In this document: positions 15,536 to 19,679 of the stretch, piece after piece | Layout: each line of letters begins with the position of its first letter | Position numbering within the stretch: position 1 is the stretch's first letter | Source of the DNA: JAXGPP01 sp964436865 | Lineage (GTDB): Bacteria > Planctomycetota > Planctomycetia > Pirellulales > Thermoguttaceae | Reading direction: 5' to 3' | NCBI GenBank assembly: GCA_964436865.1 | Contig: CAYTFK010000102.1 | Location: 1-19,679, forward strand | Length of the DNA stretch: 19,679 nt | Notes under the pieces: model-generated | Database searches by the model: none | Seen by the model: only the letters and a program-made list of their open reading frames with translations | What the model was told of the DNA's origin: nothing | Made by a program: the position numbers and the translations under genes

Positions 15536-16615
15536 CTACGGGGATGATTCGGCGGTTCCTTTGGCCTGTGCCTTGGGCAGTTCCGCCCAGCGGCGCGATT
15601 CATGCCCTTCATATTCGCCGCCCGGCGCCCGTTGGATCAATGCTGCCGCGCCCGGCGTCGCCTCAACCAATTCCAGACCTTTCATCACGCCCAGCACGCT
15701 GACCGCCGAGGCCAGCGCATCGGCGGTCATCGTATCGGCCGCCACCACGGTAACGCAACTGTGATCCGTAAGCGCGATCCCCGTGCGCGGATCGACAATG
15801 TGCGAATAGCGTTGGCCCTCGATCACAACGAACTGCACGGTGTCGCCCGATGTGGTCAGCGACCGGTTGGCCAGATACACGCACGCCACGGGCGCCGCGT
15901 CTTCATCGAGGCCCGGGATTCCGACGACCCAGCCCGGGCTTCCGGGCGGCGGATCGCCCGCGCCAACGTCGCCGCTGCCGTCAATCACGAACCGGGTGAT
16001 GCCGCGTTCGCGGATCACCTTCATCGCCTCATCCACGGCGTACCCCATGGCGATCCCGCCCAGGTCGATCCGCATCCCCTCGCGCAATAGCTCAACGCTG
16101 CGGCTTTCCGGATGCAGCTTCACGTAACGAAACCCCACCCTGCGGCGTGCTTCGTCAAGTCTCTCCGAATGGGGAAGCTCCTCCTGTCGACGGGCACGCC
16201 GCCAAAGCCTCACAACAGGACCAACAGTAACGTCAAACGCCCCGTCGGACTGTTCGGAAATCTGTTGCGCGCGGCAGAGCACTTGCCATAGGTCGTCGCT
16301 TACAGGGACGGGCCGGCCGGCAGCGGACGTATCGCAGAGCCGCCGGACCTCGCTCTTTGAATCGTAATCGCTCAAAACGCGGTTCAGGTTGCGGAACCGA
16401 CCGTAGGCTGCCTCCGCGGCCTGCGCTGCGGCGGCCTCGTCCGGCGCGTAAAGGATGATGTCGATCGCCGCCGCCATCTCCACCTGGGAGAAGGCGTATC
16501 GTTTCAACGTTGTCGCCTCGTCGCCCGACGGGGTGGCAACGAGGCAAATCGCTGCGGTGAGAAGCCCGGCCATTGCCGCCATCCAGCGCCCTTTAATCGC
16601 TTCCAGAATCCGCAC
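15536..16615 (-). CDS. apbE: FAD:protein FMN transferase, ApbE family, exported
   Basis: 359 residues. ApbE enzymes use FAD to attach FMN covalently to a Thr/Ser of envelope flavoproteins such as RnfG, NqrC or FMN-binding-domain proteins, with Mg2+. Motifs seen: DGAFDVTVGP (124-133), DLGGIAMGYAVD (184-195), GSGDVG (213-218), TSGD (255-258), HIVDPRTG (272-279) and the metal-site TMTADALASA (295-304). Met190 sits where the family usually has Lys (GGIAKGY). The N-terminal hydrophobic stretch (about 10-30) is a Sec signal or anchor; AAIC is not a proper lipobox, unlike many ApbE lipoproteins. The ATG at 16615 is used; Met12 (16582) with AAAGGG upstream is a possible alternative. No acceptor flavoprotein is in the window, so its target is elsewhere. 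A candidate promoter lies 47 bases upstream. Confidence 0.93.
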   Translation of the reverse strand: MRILEAIKGRWMAAMAGLLTAAICLVATPSGDEATTLKRYAFSQVEMAAAIDIILYAPDEAAAAQAAEAAYGRFRNLNRVLSDYDSKSEVRRLCDTSAAGRPVPVSDDLWQVLCRAQQISEQSDGAFDVTVGPVVRLWRRARRQEELPHSERLDEARRRVGFRYVKLHPESRSVELLREGMRIDLGGIAMGYAVDEAMKVIRERGITRFVIDGSGDVGAGDPPPGSPGWVVGIPGLDEDAAPVACVYLANRSLTTSGDTVQFVVIEGQRYSHIVDPRTGIALTDHSCVTVVAADTMTADALASAVSVLGVMKGLELVEATPGAAALIQRAPGGEYEGHESRRWAELPKAQAKGTAESSP

Positions 16616-16662
16616 CGCAATTCACTCGACGCTTGCGGTGGCTTCGACAGCCCGTTAACACG

Positions 16663-16692
16663 AGCATACACGGGCAACGTGCAGACCGGCAA
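16663..16692 (-). promoter_or_regulatory. Candidate apbE promoter
   Basis: Minus-strand TTGCCG (plus 16687-16692) and TATGCT (16663-16668), 18 bases apart, each 4/6 to consensus. The -10 box lies 47 bases before the ATG at 16615. A short inverted repeat, CCGGC and GCCGG around AATCC (16686-16700), overlaps the -35 box. Confidence 0.35.
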
Positions 16693-16890
16693 TCCGCCGG
16701 CTGACGGCTGAGAACCGTTGTCAGGTGCGGCCGACAAAATTGCTTCAACCGTCCAGCGCCGCACGAAGGTCCGACAACCCTGTGGCTGGTGCCTGCCACC
16801 CGCCAGCGGCAGTCGCAATCCCCTTTGGCGATCCGTGGCTCGCCGGACGTTTGCAGTCGGTGGCGTGGGGAGCTAGAATGCGGATCTTGC

Positions 16891-16920
16891 TTGGAAAGGC
16901 CGTCTCCGACACGCTACACT
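16891..16920 (+). promoter_or_regulatory. Candidate promoter of the FGE-fold/Gfo-Idh-MocA unit
   Basis: TTGGAA (16891-16896) and TACACT (16915-16920), each 4/6 to consensus, 18 bases apart. It would give a leader of about 130 bases before the ATG at 17056, longer than for the other genes. Confidence 0.3.
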
Positions 16921-17055
16921 GGAGATGGGTTGTTCCGGCTCCCGCCCCGAGACCGCGGGGAGTCCCACCAGACGAGCCGACACCCGTTTTTCCCACCCGG
17001 CTTGGCAGGTCTCGAATAGTTGTCAGGTTTCCACTCCCGTTTCAGAGGAAGTTCT

Positions 17056-18213
17056 ATGTTCGCAGTGTCCCGCAATGCAAGCTTGTGGCGGATGCTTGGC
17101 GTGTGCAGCGCCGCGATGGCGATTGCTCTTTGCGCCGCGTCGAGCCTGTTGGCCGACACGGCTACCGCCGATCCGACCGACATTCCGGCCGTGAAGTGGA
17201 TGGGAAAGGCCGTCCCGAATCCTGACGCCGAGGCAAAGACCGAGGCCGAGATGAAGCCTTATACCGAGAAGGTTCCCGGCACGACGCTGGAATTCGACAT
17301 GGTGCCGATCCCCGGCGGGACCTTCACGCTCGGCAGCCCGGACGACGAAGAGGGACGCAAGGACGACGAAGGCCCGCAGGTGACCGTTGAAATCGAGCCG
17401 TTCTGGATGGGCAAGCACGAGGTGACCTGGGATGAGTATGAGACCTGGTCGTTCAAACTCGACATCCAGCGGCGCAAGCTGAAGAGCGAGGAGCCGACCC
17501 CGTGGGACACGATCGCCGACGTGATCGCGCGGCCGACGAGCCCTTACACCGACATGACATTCGGCATGGGCAAGGAGAAACGCCCCGCCATTTGCATGAC
17601 CCAGTACGCAGCCCGGATGTACTGCAAGTGGCTGACGGCGAAGACCGGCCGCTACTACCGTCTGCCGACCGAAGCTGAATGGGAATACGCAGCCCGGGCC
17701 GGCAGCAAGACGGCCTACTCGTTCGGCGATGACCCCGAAGGATTGGACGATCATGGCTGGTACTTCGACAACGCCGAGGACAGCTACCATCCAGTCGGGC
17801 AGAAGAAGCCTAACGCCTGGGGCCTGCACGACATGCACGGCAACGTGGCCGAGTGGGTACTTGACCAGTATCGCAAGGACGGTTACAAGGATCTTGCGAG
17901 TGCCAAGCAACCGTGCCGGTCTCCGCTGGTGCCCGCGCCGGCCGAAGAGGAGTTTCCGCGGATCGTGCGGGGCGGTTCGTGGGACAGCGACGCCGAGGAG
18001 TGCCGCAGCGCCAGCCGGATGGTGTCGGACCCCGACTGGAAGATGCAGGACCCGCAAATCCCGCAGAGCATCTGGTACTTGACCGATGCCACATTCGTGG
18101 GATTCCGCGTGGTGCGGCCGCTGCGGACCCCGACCGAGGAAGAAGCCAAGCTCTACGAGCCCGAACCGGAAGTTCGTGCTGAGTACAAGAAAGCCCAGGG
18201 GGGCAAGGAATAG
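17056..18213 (+). CDS. Exported FGE/SUMF1-fold protein, probably not a catalytic formylglycine generator
   Basis: 385 residues. Residues 1-34 form a signal peptide (hydrophobic core, then LLADTA). The FGE-sulfatase fold spans about 75-355: FDMVPIPGGTFTLGS (80-94), WMGKHEVTWDEYE (117-129), YRLPTEAEWEYAARAG (201-216), WGLHDMHGNVAEWV (255-268) and RIVRGGSWDSDAEECRSASR (302-321), ending VGFRVVRP. True aerobic FGE has two active-site cysteines in GGSWxC...C; here only Cys316 remains and the earlier one is replaced, so sulfatase activation is unlikely. The fold is also used for binding or other chemistry, and such proteins are numerous in planctomycetes. The frame is open 12 codons upstream, but the ATG at 17056 has AGAGGAA 6-7 bases before it. 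The Gfo/Idh/MocA gene follows after 41 bases, probably co-transcribed. The C-terminal 30 residues are charged and extend past the fold. Confidence 0.93.
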   Translation: MFAVSRNASLWRMLGVCSAAMAIALCAASSLLADTATADPTDIPAVKWMGKAVPNPDAEAKTEAEMKPYTEKVPGTTLEFDMVPIPGGTFTLGSPDDEEGRKDDEGPQVTVEIEPFWMGKHEVTWDEYETWSFKLDIQRRKLKSEEPTPWDTIADVIARPTSPYTDMTFGMGKEKRPAICMTQYAARMYCKWLTAKTGRYYRLPTEAEWEYAARAGSKTAYSFGDDPEGLDDHGWYFDNAEDSYHPVGQKKPNAWGLHDMHGNVAEWVLDQYRKDGYKDLASAKQPCRSPLVPAPAEEEFPRIVRGGSWDSDAEECRSASRMVSDPDWKMQDPQIPQSIWYLTDATFVGFRVVRPLRTPTEEEAKLYEPEPEVRAEYKKAQGGKE

Positions 18214-18254
18214 GTATTGCGACTTCCATCACTCATGGAGAGGAGATAGCGAGG

Positions 18255-19601
18255 ATGACACGAAACAACCAAGCTTCGCGCCGCGACTTCCTGAAGAGCA
18301 CGGCGGTCGTGGCGGCCGGCGCGAGCCTGGCCGGCGGATTGAGCATCGCTCGTTCGGCTCACGCCCAGGGGAGCGACGTCCTCAAGGCGTGCCTGGTCGG
18401 ATGCGGCGGCCGCGGGCAAGGGGCAATCCGCGATTGCCTCGATGCGGCGGAGACGACCGGCGATAGGGTGAAGGTGGTGGCCGTCGCCGACGCCTTCAAG
18501 GACAAGGCCCAGGGAGCAGCCGAGCGCCTCAAGGGCGAGGAGAAGTACAAGGACAGCGTCGACATCGGCGATCGCGTGTTCGGCGGCCTTGACTCCTACA
18601 AGAAAGCGATCGACGCCGGTGTCGATCTCGTCGTCACCGCGGCGGCTCCCGGGTTCCGCCCCATCCACTACCGCTATGCCGTGGAACGCGGCAAGCACGT
18701 GTTCATGGAGAAGCCGTGCTGCGTCGACGCTCCCGGTTTCCGCTCCCTCATGGAAACCAACAAGATGGCCGACGACAAGAATCTCAAGGTGGTCGTCGGT
18801 CTGCAGCGGCGGCACGATCCCAAACTCCGCGAGGCGGTGGCCAAGGTCCAGGAAGGTGCCATCGGCGACCTGACTTATCTCCGGGCGTACTGGAACGGTG
18901 GTGGCGTGTGGGTTCGCGATCGCGCCGGACTGGAGCGGCAGCTTGGCCGCAAGCCGACCGAAATGGAGTACCAGGTCAACAACTGGTATTACTTCGTCTG
19001 GCTGTCCGGCGACCACATCTGCGAGCAGCACGTCCACAACCTGGACATGTGCAACTGGGTCATGAACGGCCCGCCGGTGGAAGCCAACGGCATGGGTGGA
19101 CGCCAGGTCCGCAAGGGCCCGGAAGTGGGTCACATCTACGACCATCACTTCATCGAGTTCACCTACGCCAACGGCATCAAGATGTACAGCCAGTGCCGCC
19201 ACATCCCCAACACCTGGAGCCCGGTGACGCAATACGCCCACGGGACAAAGGGCATGGCCGACCTCGAGCGGCCCTCGATCGAGGGTGAGACGAACTGGCG
19301 CTATCGCGGCGAGGGGGTGAATCCCTACAAGGAAGAACACGTTCACCTGCTCAAGGCGATCCGTAGCGGCGAGAAACTTAACGACGGCTGGTTCGGCGCC
19401 ACGAGCAGCTTCACCGCGGTCTTCGGCCGCATGGCCACCTACAGCGGCCAGGTGGTGAAGTGGGACGAGGCGGTCGCCAAAGGCCCCAACGAGTATCCGC
19501 ACGGCACGGAATTGACCTTCGACACCCAGCCGCCAATCCTGCCGCAGGATGGCAGCTACGAGCATGCCGTGGCCATGCCGGGCGTGTACAAGGCCTACTG
19601 A
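18255..19601 (+). CDS. Tat-exported Gfo/Idh/MocA-family oxidoreductase
   Basis: 448 residues. The N-terminus has a twin-arginine signal, SRRDFLK (8-14), a hydrophobic stretch and AHA before QG, so cleavage near residue 37 and export of a folded, cofactor-loaded protein is likely. The NAD(P)-binding Rossmann motif is LVGCGGRGQGA (47-57), the family EKP motif is MEKPCCVD (151-158), and the catalytic region is HICEQHVHNLDMCNW (254-268). The C-terminal alpha/beta domain includes YDHHFIEFTYANGIKM. Family members oxidise or rearrange sugars and sugar derivatives; secreted members are typical of planctomycetes and some are glycosidases that use NAD redox chemistry. The substrate is unknown. The start ATG at 18255 follows GGAGAGGAG at about 11 bases. 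It lies 41 bases after the FGE-fold gene. The stop is 78 bases from the window edge, with no clear terminator. Confidence 0.96.
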   Translation: MTRNNQASRRDFLKSTAVVAAGASLAGGLSIARSAHAQGSDVLKACLVGCGGRGQGAIRDCLDAAETTGDRVKVVAVADAFKDKAQGAAERLKGEEKYKDSVDIGDRVFGGLDSYKKAIDAGVDLVVTAAAPGFRPIHYRYAVERGKHVFMEKPCCVDAPGFRSLMETNKMADDKNLKVVVGLQRRHDPKLREAVAKVQEGAIGDLTYLRAYWNGGGVWVRDRAGLERQLGRKPTEMEYQVNNWYYFVWLSGDHICEQHVHNLDMCNWVMNGPPVEANGMGGRQVRKGPEVGHIYDHHFIEFTYANGIKMYSQCRHIPNTWSPVTQYAHGTKGMADLERPSIEGETNWRYRGEGVNPYKEEHVHLLKAIRSGEKLNDGWFGATSSFTAVFGRMATYSGQVVKWDEAVAKGPNEYPHGTELTFDTQPPILPQDGSYEHAVAMPGVYKAY

Positions 19602-19679
19602 TCCCATGGTGGTACAACGCTCTGCGTCGTGAATCGCTGCGCAGAACGTAACGCCACTGCGAAGCTTTCGGGCCGGCCG

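Larger units (their letters stand above)
16616..17055. other. Divergent intergenic region, 440 bases
   Basis: It separates apbE (-) from the FGE-fold gene (+). Apart from one candidate promoter for each side, listed separately, I see no supported gene. The several open frames here have no recognisable protein and overlap each other on both strands. Confidence 0.6.

Noticed and set aside
16725..17225. 166-codon frame across the apbE/FGE-fold intergenic region
   Set aside because: No recognisable protein, no ribosome binding site seen, and it runs into the FGE-fold gene in another frame.
17974..18020. Functional sulfatase-activating FGE
   Set aside because: Only one of the two active-site cysteines is present and there is no sulfatase gene in the window.
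17023..18057. 344-codon open frame antisense to the FGE-fold gene
   Set aside because: Shadow of a well-supported gene; no motif of its own.
18153..19607. 484-codon open frame antisense to the Gfo/Idh/MocA gene
   Set aside because: It mirrors a strongly supported gene codon for codon, is rich in His, Val and Ala as expected from the reverse of GC-rich codons, and has no recognisable motif.
19621..19645. Hairpin terminator after the oxidoreductase gene
   Set aside because: TCTGCG and CGCAGA pair over only six bases with a 13-base loop and no T run follows.
1..19679. CRISPR array, tRNA or rRNA gene, insertion sequence, attachment site
   Set aside because: Reading both strands showed no regularly spaced repeats, no cloverleaf-like or rRNA core sequences, and no transposase or integrase coding sequence.

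Overview
The window is GC-rich bacterial chromosome with dense protein-coding content and no RNA genes or transposons that I can recognise. The gene mix points to a planctomycete, probably a Pirellula-like lineage: a Tat-exported Gfo/Idh/MocA oxidoreductase, an exported protein of the formylglycine-generating-enzyme (FGE/SUMF1) fold, a secreted deacetylase-like protein fused to FG-GAP/VCBS repeats, a zinc-ribbon plus proline-rich membrane protein, and a very large membrane protein of unknown function. The taxonomic call is inference from family content, not from a marker gene.

Layout. 2-1201 (+) is the 3' two-thirds of typA/bipA, cut by the window edge. It is followed by a zinc-ribbon membrane protein (1291-2019, +) whose tail overlaps a convergent HAD phosphatase (1919-2599, -). 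The HAD gene is coupled through a TGATG overlap to a 1361-codon membrane protein (2599-6684, -), which carries a voltage-sensor-like four-helix module with a regular arginine ladder but no pore motif. A peroxiredoxin (6853-7446, -) with its own terminator lies upstream. Next comes an Ala/Glu/Pro-rich lipoprotein (7844-8586, -), interrupted by a 100-N assembly gap. The gap is flanked by an exact 55-base duplication; collapsing it restores an intact 195-codon frame.

From 8923 the (+) strand carries a likely operon: secreted deacetylase-like/FG-GAP protein, MscS-type channel 7 bases downstream, and a class I glutamine amidotransferase. On the (-) strand, converging on it, are an FGGY sugar kinase (12644-14206), an EamA-family drug/metabolite transporter (14412-15347) and an ApbE-type flavin transferase (15536-16615). 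The right end (17056-19601, +) is a two-gene unit of an FGE-fold protein lacking the first catalytic cysteine position and a Tat-exported Gfo/Idh/MocA oxidoreductase.

Together the region looks like ordinary housekeeping plus cell-envelope and sugar-handling genes. The most novel item is the 1361-residue protein with a sensor-like module; next are the deacetylase/MscS pairing and the assembly artefact in the lipoprotein. I found no CRISPR array, prophage, or recognisable defence or biosynthetic island.
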